From contig NHFJ01000012.1 in NCBI GenBank assembly GCA_002172545.1, positions 8,418 to 14,107 on the forward strand: a stretch of 5,690 nucleotides of DNA. Reading direction: 5' to 3'. Below are positions 5,559 to 5,690 of this stretch, one piece after another; position 1 is the stretch's first letter, and each line of letters starts with the position of its first letter. A model generated the notes under the pieces. That model was given only the letters and a program-made list of their open reading frames with translations, searched no databases and was not told the DNA's origin. This stretch comes from Fidelibacterota bacterium TMED108. GTDB lineage: Bacteria; Fidelibacterota; Marinisomatia; Marinisomatales; TCS55. The position numbers and the translations under genes are program-made.

Positions 5559-5690
5559 TTATTTCGAAGCTAATTTGTATCCTTTTTTGAGAGATTCATC
5601 AGAGAATAAAAATTCAAATTTTTCGGTATCTGCCATCTTAGATGCTTTCTTCATGCATCCGCCACAGCATAGCTCTACATCTTGCTTGTT
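5559..5690 (-). CDS. C-terminal fragment of a Cys-rich, possibly metal-binding protein (start outside the window)
   Basis: The frame is open from the window edge to a TAA at 5559-5561 and gives 43 residues: NKQDVELCCGGCMKKASKM, then ADTEKFEFLFSDESLKKG, then YKLASK. The VELCCGGCMKK segment resembles the CC-x-x-C metal-binding turn of small TRASH/YHS-like proteins, where a VxxCC..C motif precedes a Lys-rich helix. The terminator 9 nt after the stop supports a real gene end. The N-terminus and any further ligands are outside the window, so both metal binding and family are inferred from one short motif. Confidence 0.65.
   Translation of the reverse strand, partial: NKQDVELCCGGCMKKASKMADTEKFEFLFSDESLKKGYKLASK

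Noticed and set aside
1..5690. CRISPR arrays, tRNA or rRNA genes, insertion sequences or phage attachment sites
   Set aside because: No regularly spaced repeats, tRNA-like cloverleaf, transposase frame or flanking repeats were seen on reading both strands.

Overview
The window is AT-rich bacterial DNA. Every convincing gene lies on the minus strand, so transcription runs from high to low coordinates. Lipoprotein signals, a Fur-box-like operator and a periplasmic iron-binding protein followed by an Fbp-type permease and ATPase point to a Gram-negative bacterium. A marine or aquatic proteobacterium is plausible, but nothing here fixes the taxon.

Right end, 5690 down to 5506: the C-terminal 43 codons of a gene whose start lies outside the window. 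They encode a small Cys-rich (CCGGC) metal-binding-like tail and are followed by a clear intrinsic terminator.

Middle, 5493 down to 4042: a tight three-gene operon. (1) A cytoplasmic BtuF-like, cobalamin-binding-family protein with no signal peptide. (2) A 77-residue predicted lipoprotein carrying a complete six-cysteine Kunitz/BPTI protease-inhibitor domain, which is uncommon in bacteria. (3) A 141-residue predicted lipoprotein of unknown function. Genes 1 and 2 share an ATGA overlap and genes 2 and 3 are 4 nt apart. The two lipoproteins begin with nearly the same signal peptide, also at DNA level, which suggests a duplicated secretion module. This operon is the most unusual part of the window.

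Intergenic 3749-4041: 293 bp, very AT-rich. It holds a good sigma70-type promoter on the minus strand with a Fur-box-like palindrome covering its -35 element and most of its spacer, a weaker second Fur-like site, and an inverted repeat of unknown role.

Left part, 3748 down to 52: a complete ferric-iron ABC importer operon of FutA/FbpA binding protein, two-domain FbpB permease and FbpC ATPase, with overlapping gene junctions. Fur with iron would be expected to repress it. The binding protein captures Fe(III) in the periplasm, the permease passes it across the inner membrane, and the ATPase powers transport. The start of the binding protein is odd: a near-perfect Shine-Dalgarno sequence lies downstream of the only in-frame ATG and is ideally spaced from an ATC codon. 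The permease appears to start at TTG inside the preceding gene.

The final 51 bases (1-51) carry no gene and only a possible weak promoter reading out of the window.
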